Assembly: GCA_963791295.1 (NCBI GenBank) | Contig: CAWBRY010000004.1 | Location: 682,001-746,000 of the forward strand | DNA length: 64,000 nt | Source: CAWBRY01 sp963791295 | Lineage (GTDB): Bacteria; Bacteroidota; Bacteroidia; Chitinophagales; Chitinophagaceae | Direction: 5' to 3' | Part shown: one piece after another, positions 45,319 through 54,806 of the stretch | Layout: every line of letters begins with the position of its first letter | Position numbering within the stretch: the stretch's first letter is position 1 | Notes under the pieces: generated by a model | The model's input: only the letters and a program-made list of their open reading frames with translations | What the model was told of the DNA's origin: nothing | Database searches by the model: none | Position numbers and translations under genes: made by a program

Positions 45319-46608
45319 CTACTTCTTCATCAGCCCCTCGATTTCTTCCACAGTAATAGGAATATTTTTCATTAAGTCCTTACTCCCATTCCGCGTAATC
45401 CATAAATTATTTTCAATGCGTACACCCATTTGTTCTTCTTCGATATAAATTCCGGGTTCTACTGTAAATACCATCCCGGCTTTGATCGATTCTGTTCTCG
45501 TCCCCAGGTCGTGCACATCCAGGCCGAGATGGTGCGAAATACCGTGATAGAGATACTTCCTGTAGGCTCTATTATCCGCATCTTCATTTTTTATATCTGA
45601 TTTCTTCAGCAAACCGAGCTTCATGAATTGCTGGGTCGCTACCTCTCCCACCTTATCCGTATACGCCACAATGGAAATTCCCGGTTTCAAAATACTTTTT
45701 GCATAATCATGTAAGTACAGACAGGCATTATAAACAGATTTCTGTCTACGGGTAAATTTTCCGCTTACAGGGACGGTCCTCGTCAGGTCTGCACAATATC
45801 CACCATATTCAGCACCGAAGTCCATAAGAATGAGTTCCCCTGCTTTGCATTCTTCGTTATTGCGGACATAATGTAGTGTTCTTGCTCGGTCGCCACTGGC
45901 AATGATGGATCCATACGCTGGCCCATGTGACCGTTGAGACAGGAACGAGTGAAATATCTCCGCTTCTATTTCATATTCCATTACTCCAGGCTTAATAAAA
46001 GTCAGTAGCCGGCGAAAGGCTACCTCTGTAATATCAATCGCTTTTTGAATCACACCTACCTCCATCTCCGTCTTGATGGCACGCAGGTCTTTCATGATCT
46101 TTGCTGCTCGCTGATATTGGTGTAAGGGATAACGTGCCTTAAGTTCATCGACAAATCGATAATCTCTTGTTCTTACCAGGCTGGCTTTCCGATCGTTTTC
46201 ATTCGTGTCCAGATAAATCGTGTCTGCGAGGTGTATCCAGGGTTGTAGCAATCCATCCAAACTATCCAGCCAACCAATAGTTTTAATACCGCTGATGTTC
46301 TGAGCTTCATTTATCCGCAATCGCTTGCCATCCCACTTTTCTTTCAGCTCATTGGGGCGGACCAATACCAATACTTCTCTGAATTTTGGATCCGGGTTAT
46401 CCGGAAAAAGGATCACCAGACTGTCTTCCTGGTCAATGCCACTCAACCAAAAGAGATCCGTATTCTGTTTAAATGGATAAATAGCATCTCCGTTGACAGG
46501 AACTTCATCGTTGCTAACGAAGATGGCAATTGAATTGCGCTCCATTTGGCGTTTGAAGCGATCGCGGTTTTTAGTAAACAGTTCGGGGTTTAGAGGATAG
46601 TGTTTCAT
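45319..46608 (-). CDS. Xaa-Pro aminopeptidase (M24B)
   Basis: 429-residue pita-bread fold metallopeptidase that removes N-terminal residues linked to proline. Metal ligands are visible as Asp in ILMDFGAEYGGYCADLTRT (both Asp of the site), His in HGISHHLGLDVHDLG and the two Glu of VFTVEPGIY and MGVRIENNLW. The N-terminal creatinase-like domain (1-150) is present. Start at 46608 (MKHYPLNPELF) is preferred to a longer frame starting at 46665, whose extra residues do not look conserved. Divergent to pckA. Confidence 0.92.
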   Translation of the reverse strand: MKHYPLNPELFTKNRDRFKRQMERNSIAIFVSNDEVPVNGDAIYPFKQNTDLFWLSGIDQEDSLVILFPDNPDPKFREVLVLVRPNELKEKWDGKRLRINEAQNISGIKTIGWLDSLDGLLQPWIHLADTIYLDTNENDRKASLVRTRDYRFVDELKARYPLHQYQRAAKIMKDLRAIKTEMEVGVIQKAIDITEVAFRRLLTFIKPGVMEYEIEAEIFHSFLSQRSHGPAYGSIIASGDRARTLHYVRNNEECKAGELILMDFGAEYGGYCADLTRTVPVSGKFTRRQKSVYNACLYLHDYAKSILKPGISIVAYTDKVGEVATQQFMKLGLLKKSDIKNEDADNRAYRKYLYHGISHHLGLDVHDLGTRTESIKAGMVFTVEPGIYIEEEQMGVRIENNLWITRNGSKDLMKNIPITVEEIEGLMKK

Positions 46609-46815
46609 TGATGGCGATTGATGCCTAAAGATAAACAGCCTGTGAGTGCCGGAGCTTTTCTTCACAAAACGGGAGAAAAATCCTAAAAAATTTGATTTTT
46701 TTCAAAAACAGCCTCGAGTATTGGAGAAAATTCAAAACCTAATCCATCCGGTGAATGAATGCCAACAAGTTAGCCCTTGGATTAGGGCGTTTTCAATGTG
46801 TACTACTAACACTTG

Positions 46816-46848
46816 TTTGTATAAACCAGAGTTTGTGTATTACCTTTG
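46816..46848 (+). promoter_or_regulatory. Bacteroidota-type promoter of pckA
   Basis: TTTG at 46816-46819, 21 bases, then TACCTTTG (46841-46848), an exact match to the -7 consensus TAnnTTTG of the primary sigma factor of this phylum. Start codon of pckA follows 25 bases later. Confidence 0.6.
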
Positions 46849-46872
46849 TGAGCCTAACAAATCTTCCGCCTT

Positions 46873-48477
46873 ATGTCGGTGCCAACGATTGCGACCCGAA
46901 ATAGCAATTTATTTTATTTAGGTCTAAGGAACTCAGAAACAATTCATTATCAATCCACCCCCGAGCAGCTGATCTACGATACCATTCGCAGGGGCGAAGG
47001 AGTTTTGAACGATACGGAGGCTTTAGTGATCCGCACAGGGGAGTTCACAGGAAGATCTCCCAAGGATAAATTCATTGTCAGGGACGAAATCACCCAGAAT
47101 ACAGTTGATTGGAATGATTTCAATATTCCCATCGAACCTCGCTACTTCGATGTCATCTTTAAAGAAGTATCTGCCTGGTTAGAAAAGTTGCCAGAGATCT
47201 GGGTGCGGGATTGTTTCGCCTGCGCCGATCCACGCTACCGGCTCCGAATTCGTTTAGTAAACGAAAAACCTTCGAACAATCTCTTTGCCTATAATATGTT
47301 CCTTCGGCCATCCGAAAAGGAACTGGAAAATTTCAAACCGGATTGGCATGTTATTGTCGTACCAGGTTTAAAACTGAATGCAAAGGAATGTGGGATCCGC
47401 CAACACAATGCGGCTATAGTCTCATTTAAGCATAAAATGATATTGATTGCGGGCACCGGTTATACTGGAGAAATCAAGAAAGGGATTTTTTCTATTCTTA
47501 ATTATATACTGCCCCAGGAACAGAATGTATTGAGCATGCACTGCAGCGCTAATATCGGGGCCGATGGTGACACAGCCATTTTTTTCGGTTTGAGCGGAAC
47601 AGGCAAGACTACATTAAGCGCGGACCCGCAACGACAATTGATCGGAGATGATGAACATGGTTGGACTGCCGACAGCATATTCAATTTTGAAGGCGGTTGC
47701 TACGCCAAAACAATCAACCTTTCGCAGGACAAGGAACCTGAAATATTTAACGCCATACGTCCGGGAGCATTGGTAGAAAACATTTGTTTTTTCCCCGGTA
47801 CGCGCGAGATCAATTTTGACGATGCGTCTATTACTGAGAATACAAGGGTCTCCTATCCATTGAATTTTATCAGCAACGCAGTAAAGCCATCGATAGGTGG
47901 CTTACCAAAAAACATTTTCTTTCTCACCTGCGATGCTTTTGGAGTGCTACCTCCTATTTCGAAGCTAACTCCGGGACAGGCCATGTATCAATTCATCTCC
48001 GGTTACACTGCAAAAGTTGCGGGGACTGAAGCAGGAGTGACTGAACCTAAACCCACTTTCAGTGCGTGCTTCGGTGCACCTTTTCTACCCTTGCATCCGG
48101 CCAAATATGCACACATGCTCGGCGAAAAAATGCAAGTGCATAATGTAAATGTGTGGATGGTAAATACTGGTTGGACGGGCGGACCCTATGGCATCGGGAG
48201 CCGTATGAAACTGAAATATACAAGGTCAATGATCACTGCGGCATTGGAAGGAAAATTGAATGACATGAAATTTGAAGACCATCCGGTTTTCGGCGTTTCT
48301 GTTCCCCAGGCCTGCCCGGATGTACCATCCGAAATTTTGAATCCCCGAAATACCTGGGGCGATAAAACAGCTTATGACGAGCGGACTAAATGCCTGGCTT
48401 CTTTGTTTATAAAGAATTTTGAAAAATATGCTGCCGGTGTAAGCGAAGAAATACTATCCGCCGCTCCCCGGATATAG
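46873..48477 (+). CDS. pckA: Phosphoenolpyruvate carboxykinase (ATP)
   Basis: 534-residue enzyme converting oxaloacetate and ATP to PEP and CO2, first committed step of gluconeogenesis. Key parts are GEFTGRSPKDKF, IRQHNAAIVSFKHKM, the kinase-1a loop FFGLSGTGKTTLSADP, metal-site IGDDEHGW and ENTRVSYPLNFI. Length matches the family. It is needed when growth depends on pyruvate-yielding sugars such as those of the fucose and uronate routes in this window. Own promoter upstream. Confidence 0.96.
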   Translation: MSVPTIATRNSNLFYLGLRNSETIHYQSTPEQLIYDTIRRGEGVLNDTEALVIRTGEFTGRSPKDKFIVRDEITQNTVDWNDFNIPIEPRYFDVIFKEVSAWLEKLPEIWVRDCFACADPRYRLRIRLVNEKPSNNLFAYNMFLRPSEKELENFKPDWHVIVVPGLKLNAKECGIRQHNAAIVSFKHKMILIAGTGYTGEIKKGIFSILNYILPQEQNVLSMHCSANIGADGDTAIFFGLSGTGKTTLSADPQRQLIGDDEHGWTADSIFNFEGGCYAKTINLSQDKEPEIFNAIRPGALVENICFFPGTREINFDDASITENTRVSYPLNFISNAVKPSIGGLPKNIFFLTCDAFGVLPPISKLTPGQAMYQFISGYTAKVAGTEAGVTEPKPTFSACFGAPFLPLHPAKYAHMLGEKMQVHNVNVWMVNTGWTGGPYGIGSRMKLKYTRSMITAALEGKLNDMKFEDHPVFGVSVPQACPDVPSEILNPRNTWGDKTAYDERTKCLASLFIKNFEKYAAGVSEEILSAAPRI

Positions 48478-48576
48478 CTCTATTCCTCAATGGCATACCT
48501 CAAACCGCCGATCTTTTAATTTAATTTAACGGAAGGCTTTACAACGCATAAAATTTTATTATCATCTTTCCGTTCA

Positions 48577-49131
48577 ATGTTGATCATGCAAGGACCCCGA
48601 TTCCTCCTATTGTTATTGTGTTCAGTTTCCTCGCTTCACTTTTTTGCCCAGGATAGCGGGGATGACCTCATTCGCTGGAGCTCGTCAAGGCGCCTGACCT
48701 GGAGTGATTACCAGGCAAGCCCCGACCCGCTCTCCGATGCAGCGGCTACCACCACCTCTTACCTGGGAATTCAATATAATTTCATCGATGACAAGGTGAC
48801 CTATAAAATTGAATGCAGTTTCTCCAGGAATCGGTCCTGGGGTTTATACAAAACCGATTATATCTTAAGCCATGAACAGGGACATTTCGATATCACGGAG
48901 ATCTTTGCGCGTCAACTAAATAAAAGAATGGGCGATTACATGTTCAATAAGAATTCTTACCGCAAAGACCTGCAAAAAATCTACAACGATGTTCAGAAAG
49001 AAAAGGAAATTTTTCAGAATCAGTATGACAATGAAACGGATTACAGCCGCAAAAAAGACAAGCAGGCTGAATGGCTGACAAAGATCGATAAGCTCCTGGG
49101 ATCACTCGATGAATTTGCAAATTATCACTGA
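48577..49131 (+). CDS. DUF922 family putative Zn-dependent protease, secreted
   Basis: 184-residue protein with signal peptide (LLLLLCSVSSLHFFAQ) and a DUF922 domain. The zinc motif is ILSHEQGHFDITE (HExxH, residues about 106-110), and a Trp-rich start LTWSDYQASPDP typical of the family precedes it. A Lys/Glu-rich helix ends the protein. Proteolytic activity is predicted from the motif only. Confidence 0.8.
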   Translation: MLIMQGPRFLLLLLCSVSSLHFFAQDSGDDLIRWSSSRRLTWSDYQASPDPLSDAAATTTSYLGIQYNFIDDKVTYKIECSFSRNRSWGLYKTDYILSHEQGHFDITEIFARQLNKRMGDYMFNKNSYRKDLQKIYNDVQKEKEIFQNQYDNETDYSRKKDKQAEWLTKIDKLLGSLDEFANYH

Positions 49132-49136
49132 GGTGA

Positions 49137-50264
49137 TCAATAAAACTTCTTCTTGAGCAATAAAAATTTCTTCTCAAAGAATTCAAAACTTAGGATCGCG
49201 ATGGCTGCCGTGGTTCCCAATGCAATCACAGGAATTAAGAAATAAGCAACAAAAACAGACTGATTTAAATAGTACCTGGCAATGACAATGTTCATCAATG
49301 TCAATACCACGCCATGCCAAACATATAAGCCGTAATTGAGCTTACCCACATAATTGAGCCACCGGAATTTCCCAACCTTGAAAAATGAATGTTGAGCATA
49401 ACACTGTTCGATGATGATAAACGAGAAGATAACTGAATTGGATATGAAAATGATCTTATTCGTGAAGGGGACCGACTGAAGAAACGGATAACAGCAGAAA
49501 TAGGAAGCGATCAATCCATAGATGATCACCAGCCATGCCTTCCTGATCCGAACCATCGACTGGAACAAAGGCTTTCTAAAAAAACATATATATGCTGAAA
49601 GCGCTCCCAGGCTATAATCCGGCACATACCTTCTTGAATCGTAAAAATGATAGTTGGCATTAAAAAACAATTCGGAAACAACCACGCTGATGAAAAGCAG
49701 GCAGGCTATCCACACCATGTATGGTCGCAAATATCGCATCACCAATCCCCAGACGAGGTAAAATTGTTCTTCAACTGAAATAAACCATAAAAAGATCAGA
49801 AAATAATAATAGGTAGGCTGGTTTTTGATGAGATCATAGTTCTGGTAAAAGAAAATAAAGCTGGTGATGGAAGGCAATTGTGTTTGGCTATCGATTGAAC
49901 CGGGGAAATATCGAACGAGAATATAATGAATAAGGTAAGATGACAACACCACTCCGAAATAAAGCGGCCAAATGCGCAGGATCCGCCGGACATAAAATTT
50001 CCAAAGCACAAACCCACCCGTCCTGGAATATTCCTTTAAAATGACCATAGTGATCAGGAAACTCGACAGCACCGAGAAAAAATCGAGTCCGAGAGGACTG
50101 ATTACTTTGAGATGATAAAGAGCACGATTATATACCGGAGCACCACTCTGCGGCAGGACATGATTAAAAAACACCACAATAAATGTCAGCAGACGAAGGA
50201 CATCCAAATTGATAAGATACTCACCAGAAGGAGAAGTTGTATTGGTTGAAACCTGGTTTGACAT
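49137..50264 (-). CDS. Acyltransferase family 3 (OafA/YrhL-like)
   Basis: 375-residue integral membrane protein with about ten spans and the acyltransferase-3 motif INLDVLRLLTFIVVFFNHVLP, whose His aligns with the essential His of the family, followed by GLDFFSVLSSFLITMVIL and FYVRRILRIWPLYFGV (R-R motif). It transfers acetyl or other acyl groups to surface sugars. No partner gene is adjacent; 20 bases separate it from the deoxynucleoside kinase gene. Confidence 0.88.
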   Translation of the reverse strand: MSNQVSTNTTSPSGEYLINLDVLRLLTFIVVFFNHVLPQSGAPVYNRALYHLKVISPLGLDFFSVLSSFLITMVILKEYSRTGGFVLWKFYVRRILRIWPLYFGVVLSSYLIHYILVRYFPGSIDSQTQLPSITSFIFFYQNYDLIKNQPTYYYFLIFLWFISVEEQFYLVWGLVMRYLRPYMVWIACLLFISVVVSELFFNANYHFYDSRRYVPDYSLGALSAYICFFRKPLFQSMVRIRKAWLVIIYGLIASYFCCYPFLQSVPFTNKIIFISNSVIFSFIIIEQCYAQHSFFKVGKFRWLNYVGKLNYGLYVWHGVVLTLMNIVIARYYLNQSVFVAYFLIPVIALGTTAAIAILSFEFFEKKFLLLKKKFY

Positions 50265-50284
50265 GAGAGAGGATATGACCGTCG

Positions 50285-50920
50285 CTAAAACAGACCATAC
50301 AGCTGACCATCTACCTTATGGATGATCTCGCCAAAGTGTTCATGATTCTCGGCAAATTTATTCTTGTCGACATCGATAATCAGCAAAGGCCCTTCTTTAT
50401 AGTTATCGATCCACTTATTGTAGAATTCGTTGAGGCGTTTTAAATAGTCAAGGCGTATGTTTTCTTCATATTCCCTTCCTCTTTTTTGAATTTGTCCGAC
50501 GAGAGTAGGAACCGATGCGTTTAGATAGATCAGCAGGTCCGGAGGCTGGACCAGGGATTTCAACGTTTGGAAAAAATGGAAATAATTGTCAAAATCGCGC
50601 TTACTCATTAATCCCATCTCATGTAAGTTCGGCGCAAAGATGTTAGCATCTTCGTATATCGTGCGATCCTGGATAACCGTCTCCGTGCCTTTTTGAATTT
50701 CCACCAACTGCCGAAGGCGGCTATTGAGAAAAAAGATCTGGAGATTGAAACTCCACCTGGGCATATCCTCATAAAAATCCATCAGGTATGGATTGTGATC
50801 TACATCTTCAAAATTGGGTATCCATTTATAATGCTTACTCAACATTTCTGTCAACGTAGTCTTGCCGGCGCCAATATTACCTGCTACTGCAATATGTTTA
50901 GGTTTCTTGCTCTTCGCCAT
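50285..50920 (-). CDS. Deoxynucleoside kinase
   Basis: 211-residue dNK/TK2-family kinase of salvage metabolism. Features: P-loop AVAGNIGAGKTTLTEML, ERS-like QDRTIYEDANIFAPNL (base-discriminating and catalytic region), and a LID segment KRGREYEENIRLDYLKRLN. Phosphorylates deoxyadenosine or deoxyguanosine in related Bacteroidota enzymes; exact base preference is not deducible. Length typical. Confidence 0.9.
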   Translation of the reverse strand: MAKSKKPKHIAVAGNIGAGKTTLTEMLSKHYKWIPNFEDVDHNPYLMDFYEDMPRWSFNLQIFFLNSRLRQLVEIQKGTETVIQDRTIYEDANIFAPNLHEMGLMSKRDFDNYFHFFQTLKSLVQPPDLLIYLNASVPTLVGQIQKRGREYEENIRLDYLKRLNEFYNKWIDNYKEGPLLIIDVDKNKFAENHEHFGEIIHKVDGQLYGLF

Positions 50921-51023
50921 TTTTTGAATCGGGTCTGTAATAACCCACTGTCTTTAATCGATTGGGAGTTGAAAATAGGAATATTTTAAAAGTAATTTAA
51001 TTTCCAATACCAACTATCCGGCC

Positions 51024-52031
51024 TCAGAAATAATTAAGTGCCATGGTCTGCCTGACCAATTCGATAGTGGCCTTTCCGCTTGCCCTGGCTTTTTCAGCAC
51101 CTTTCTCCATAGCCTGGTTCAGGTAGTTTTCATCACGCTGGATCATCTGAGCCCTTGCCCTTATGGGCGTAATATAGTTAACCATATCATCTGCAAGTTG
51201 CTTTTTCATGTCTCCGTAACGTATCCTGGATGGCTCATTATAATCATCCTCAAATTTTTTCAGTGTATCCGGATTGCTGACAATTTTCATTAGGGTGAAC
51301 AGATTCTCGATATAGTCTGGTTTGCGTGCATTGGCTACTGTAGGACCGCTATCGGTTTTAGCACGCATTATTTTTTTACGGATCAAATCGTCGTCGTCGG
51401 CCAGGTAAACGGTTGACATTTGATTTACACTCTTGCTCATCTTGCCCGTCCCATCAAGACCAAGGATCTTGGTCAACTCACCACCATAATTGAAAGCAAT
51501 TGGTTCGGGAAAGACATTGCCATACCGCTGATTGAACCGCTGAGCAAAATTTCTTGTCATTTCAAGATGCTGTTCCTGGTCTTTGCCTACCGGAACCTTG
51601 ACTGCACGATGGAGTAAGATATCGGCTGCCTGCAAAACAGGATAAGTCAGCAGACCGGCATTTACATTGTCGGGTTGATTACGAACTTTTTCTTTGAATG
51701 CCGTAGTTTTCTCCAACTCGCCTTTGTAGGCCATCATATTGAGGTAGAGATACAACTCGGTGGTTTCCGGAATTTGGCTCTGTACATAAATCACTGACTT
51801 TTCAGGATCGAGGCCGGAAGCCAATAGTTCGGAAAGGAGTCGAAGCACATTGCCCTTTAATTCCTTTGTATCAGGATGCGTAGTAAGGCTATGCCAATCC
51901 ACCACGCAGAAAAAACATTCGTATTCACTTTGCATATTGACCCAGTTTTTCACTGCCCCGAAATAATTTCCCAGGTGCAGGAAGCCTGTTGGCCTTATTC
52001 CACTCATCACTATTTCTTTCTTCTGATTCAT
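51024..52031 (-). CDS. trpS: Tryptophan-tRNA ligase
   Basis: 335-residue class I aminoacyl-tRNA synthetase. The HIGH-equivalent is GFLHLGNYFGA and the KMSKS loop is GKMSKSVNQMS; VPVGKDQEQHLEMTRN is the tryptophan-site region. Start at 52031 (MNQKKEIVMSGIRPTG) is chosen; a frame from 52115 would run into the divergent gatC start. Divergent from gatC with 65 bases between. Confidence 0.95.
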   Translation of the reverse strand: MNQKKEIVMSGIRPTGFLHLGNYFGAVKNWVNMQSEYECFFCVVDWHSLTTHPDTKELKGNVLRLLSELLASGLDPEKSVIYVQSQIPETTELYLYLNMMAYKGELEKTTAFKEKVRNQPDNVNAGLLTYPVLQAADILLHRAVKVPVGKDQEQHLEMTRNFAQRFNQRYGNVFPEPIAFNYGGELTKILGLDGTGKMSKSVNQMSTVYLADDDDLIRKKIMRAKTDSGPTVANARKPDYIENLFTLMKIVSNPDTLKKFEDDYNEPSRIRYGDMKKQLADDMVNYITPIRARAQMIQRDENYLNQAMEKGAEKARASGKATIELVRQTMALNYF

Positions 52032-52096
52032 TGCGACGAAGATATATAACTCGAGGAATTTCAAATCACCATTTTTGGAGACATTATCTTTGCAAC

Positions 52097-52393
52097 ATGG
52101 AAGTAAATGATGCAATGTTTGAAAAGCTGGCTCACCTGGCCAGGCTTCAATTTCCCGAATCGGAAAAGGAACAGATCAAGAACGATCTTCAAAAGATGAT
52201 CGAATTTGCCGAGAAACTGAATGAATTGGACCTGGACGGTGTAGAACCACTTTTATTTGTGAGTGAGGAAGTAAATGTGTTGCGCGACGATGTGATAAGC
52301 GGATCTGTCAGCAGGGAAGAAGCAATGCTCAATGCGCCATCGCACGACGAACAATATTTTAAGGTGCCGAAAGTAATTAAGAACCCCCAATAG
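52097..52393 (+). CDS. gatC: Asp-tRNA(Asn)/Glu-tRNA(Gln) amidotransferase subunit GatC
   Basis: 98-residue small subunit of GatCAB, wrapping around GatA and GatB. The sequence HLARLQFPESEKEQIKNDL, MIEFAEKLNELDLDGVEPL and APSHDEQYFKVPKVI is typical. gatA is 9 kb away in the same window (61747-63210), and gatB is not seen. A -7-like TATCTTTG lies at 52085-52092. Confidence 0.92.
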   Translation: MEVNDAMFEKLAHLARLQFPESEKEQIKNDLQKMIEFAEKLNELDLDGVEPLLFVSEEVNVLRDDVISGSVSREEAMLNAPSHDEQYFKVPKVIKNPQ

Positions 52394-52432
52394 CCAATCC
52401 CGTATTAATTTACCTGAAGTTTATTTTTGCCA

Positions 52433-53143
52433 ATGAGCTCGATGATCCATCTTGAAAATATTCAAAAGAGCTACTTCATGGGAAGGAATGAACTTCCTGT
52501 ATTAAAAGGTATATCCCTGGATATTGCCAAGAACGAATATGTCGCGCTCATGGGCCCTTCGGGTTCGGGCAAGAGTACGCTAATGAATATACTCGGTTGC
52601 CTGGATACACCGTCTGCCGGCCGCTATATTTTGAATAACCAGGACGTAAGTAAAATGGAAGACAATGACCTGGCTGAGATCCGAAATAAAGAAATTGGCT
52701 TTGTTTTTCAGCAATTCAATCTGCTGCCCAGACTGACAGCCCTCGAAAATGTTGCGCTGCCATTGGTGTATGCAGGCATGAGCCGAAAACAGAGGAAGGA
52801 TAAGGCGATGCATGTAATGGAAATGGTTAGTCTCTCCGATCGCAGTCATCACAAACCAAATGAATTGTCCGGCGGCCAAAGTCAACGCGTGGCTATTGCG
52901 CGAGCCCTGGTAAACAACCCATCGATTATCCTGGCCGACGAGCCAACCGGAAACCTGGATACCAAAACTTCTCATGAGATCATGGAGATTTTCGGTGAGA
53001 TCCATTCCAGGGGAAATACGGTTGTATTGGTCACTCACGAAGAAGATATCGCCAATCACGCTTACAGGATCATTCGTCTGCGCGATGGAATGATAGAAAC
53101 AGATAAACGCAAGCAACCTTCTGTTACGCCATTGCGCGGATAG
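52433..53143 (+). CDS. ABC transporter ATP-binding protein (MacB/LolD type)
   Basis: About 236 residues. Walker A MGPSGSGKSTLMNIL, Q-loop FVFQQFNLLPRLTALENVALP, signature LSGGQSQRVAIARALV, Walker B IILADEPTGNLD and H-loop LVTHEED. The FQQFNLLPRLTALENV pattern marks the MacB/LolD/FtsE group. No permease gene is adjacent; partner unknown. Start at 52433 or 52442 are both possible. It overlaps nothing and is followed by an adenosyltransferase 2 bases later. Confidence 0.9.
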   Translation: MSSMIHLENIQKSYFMGRNELPVLKGISLDIAKNEYVALMGPSGSGKSTLMNILGCLDTPSAGRYILNNQDVSKMEDNDLAEIRNKEIGFVFQQFNLLPRLTALENVALPLVYAGMSRKQRKDKAMHVMEMVSLSDRSHHKPNELSGGQSQRVAIARALVNNPSIILADEPTGNLDTKTSHEIMEIFGEIHSRGNTVVLVTHEEDIANHAYRIIRLRDGMIETDKRKQPSVTPLRG

Positions 53144-53145
53144 CT

Positions 53146-53706
53146 ATGACTTTAAAAATATATACGAAAACTGGAGATAAAGGATCTACGTCGTTGATCG
53201 GGGGAACCAAAGTCCCTAAATCTCATCTGCGCATCGAGTCATATGGAACGGTTGATGAATTAAATTCCTGGATAGGTTTGATTGCCGACCAACTTCAAAG
53301 TAAGAAAACGGCCAAACTGCTCAAAGAGATCCAGGACCGGCTTTTTACAATTGGCTCTTCATTAGCCTGCGATCCTGACAAGGAAGTAAAATTAAAGATC
53401 CCCGACTTAAATGAAAATGATATTTCATTGCTGGAAGGTCAAATTGACAAGATGAATGAGAAACTACCGGTGATGAAATCCTTTATCATTCCCGGCGGAC
53501 ATCCCACCGTTTCCTTTATTCACATTGGCCGCTGTGTATGTCGCAGGGCAGAGCGCCTTTGCGTGGCCTTGCAGGAAGAACAATTATTTGTTGAACCCCT
53601 TGTAATAAAATATCTCAATCGTCTGAGTGACTACCTTTTTGTACTTGCACGTTTCACCGGACAAAAATTGAAAGTGAAGGAAATCCCCTGGATACCGAGA
53701 ATCTAA
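53146..53706 (+). CDS. PduO-type cob(I)yrinic acid a,c-diamide adenosyltransferase
   Basis: 186-residue trimeric enzyme that attaches the adenosyl group of ATP to cobalamin. Motifs KIYTKTGDKGSTSLIGGTKV (N-terminal ATP loop), YGTVDELNSWIGL, and CVCRRAERLCVAL with the conserved Arg/Glu set fit PduO. It would support B12-dependent enzymes elsewhere. It sits between two ABC ATPase genes. Confidence 0.92.
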   Translation: MTLKIYTKTGDKGSTSLIGGTKVPKSHLRIESYGTVDELNSWIGLIADQLQSKKTAKLLKEIQDRLFTIGSSLACDPDKEVKLKIPDLNENDISLLEGQIDKMNEKLPVMKSFIIPGGHPTVSFIHIGRCVCRRAERLCVALQEEQLFVEPLVIKYLNRLSDYLFVLARFTGQKLKVKEIPWIPRI

Positions 53707-53715
53707 GTGCCCGCA

Positions 53716-54366
53716 TCATACAATCTTTCCATCCTTCATATATAGAATGCGGTCGCTGAGTTTTGCTAATTCTTCATTGTGAGTAACGATCAGAAAAGTC
53801 TGGTTAAATTTATTGCGAAGGTCTATGAATAGCTGATGTAATTCATTTGAGTTGGCACTATCCAGATTTCCGGTTGGCTCATCTGCCATCACGATGTCCG
53901 GATTATTGATCAATGCTCTTGCAACAGCCACCCTTTGTTGTTCACCTCCCGACATTTCATTGGGCTTATTTTCCAGGCGGTGGCCAAGTCCCAACATTTG
54001 CAACAACTCGTTCGCTTTCTCAATCACCTCATTTTTCCTGCGGCCGGAAAGCCAGCCGGGAATACATACATTTTCCCAGGCCGTAAATTCAGGTAATAAA
54101 TGGTGAAACTGAAACACAAAGCCGATGCTCTTGTTCCGAAAGGCAGCTAATTTCTTCCCGGAGAGCGAATTCAGCAAGGTGCCGTTCATGGTGACTTCCC
54201 CTTTGTCAGCACGGTCCAGCGTTCCAAGGATATGCAGAAGCGTAGATTTCCCCGAACCTGAAGGGCCGACAATGGATGCTACCTCCCCTTTCTTGACCTC
54301 CATACTGACCCCCTTAAGTACCTCAACCGGGCCGTAACTCTTATAGATATTTTTTCCACTTAACAT
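53716..54366 (-). CDS. lolD: ABC transporter ATP-binding protein LolD
   Basis: 216-residue ATPase with Walker A IVGPSGSGKSTLLHILGTLD, Q-loop FVFQFHHLLPEFTAWENVCIPG, signature MSGGEQQRVAVARALI, Walker B IVMADEPTGNLD and H-loop LIVTHNEELA. The HHLLPEFTA..EN pattern is typical of LolD, the ATPase that drives lipoprotein release from the inner membrane. lolC/E are not beside it. It converges on the adenosyltransferase gene. Confidence 0.85.
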   Translation of the reverse strand: MLSGKNIYKSYGPVEVLKGVSMEVKKGEVASIVGPSGSGKSTLLHILGTLDRADKGEVTMNGTLLNSLSGKKLAAFRNKSIGFVFQFHHLLPEFTAWENVCIPGWLSGRRKNEVIEKANELLQMLGLGHRLENKPNEMSGGEQQRVAVARALINNPDIVMADEPTGNLDSANSNELHQLFIDLRNKFNQTFLIVTHNEELAKLSDRILYMKDGKIV

Positions 54367-54481
54367 GCAGCCAATCGGGGGTTTAGTAAATCAAATATCT
54401 GTAAATCGGTTCCATAATCAAAAACCGTATTTAAGGGGTATGTTTTAAGAAAACCCTTGATTTCCCTTTAGCAACTATAGA

Positions 54482-54512
54482 TTTGGAAAATTCGTTAATA
54501 CAACTACATTTG
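54482..54512 (+). promoter_or_regulatory. Bacteroidota-type promoter of the DUF2795 gene
   Basis: TTTG (54482-54485), 19 bases, TACATTTG (54505-54512), an exact fit to TTTG-N19-TAnnTTTG. The start codon lies at 54565, leaving a leader of about 45 bases. The remainder of the gap from 54367 shows nothing more. Confidence 0.6.
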
Positions 54513-54564
54513 CGGAAAAATTGGAAGGGCGTATCCCTATTCAAAATTAAAAACGGAAAGAAAA

Positions 54565-54786
54565 ATGTTCTGGACCTTAGAATTAGCTTCCTACCTTGAA
54601 GAAGCGCCATGGCCGGCCACTAAGGATGAGCTGATAGATTATTCCATACGGTCCGGTGCTCCAATTGAAGTAGTAGAAAACCTTCAGGAACTGGAAGATG
54701 AGGGCGATGTATATGAAACCATCGAGGATATTTGGCCGGATTATCCCACACAAGAAGATTTTCTTTTCAATGAAGATGAGTACTAG
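54565..54786 (+). CDS. DUF2795 domain-containing small protein
   Basis: 73-residue acidic protein, MFWTLELASYLEEAPWPATK at the start, followed by DELIDYSIRSGAPIEVVENLQEL and an acidic tail (YPTQEDFLFNEDEY). DUF2795 proteins are small helical proteins widespread in bacteria without known role; the SAPWP-like ALEDAPWPATKDELIDYA pattern is diagnostic. Strong promoter upstream suggests high expression. Confidence 0.85.
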   Translation: MFWTLELASYLEEAPWPATKDELIDYSIRSGAPIEVVENLQELEDEGDVYETIEDIWPDYPTQEDFLFNEDEY

Positions 54787-54806
54787 CCCGGTAAAGAAAT
54801 AACCCT

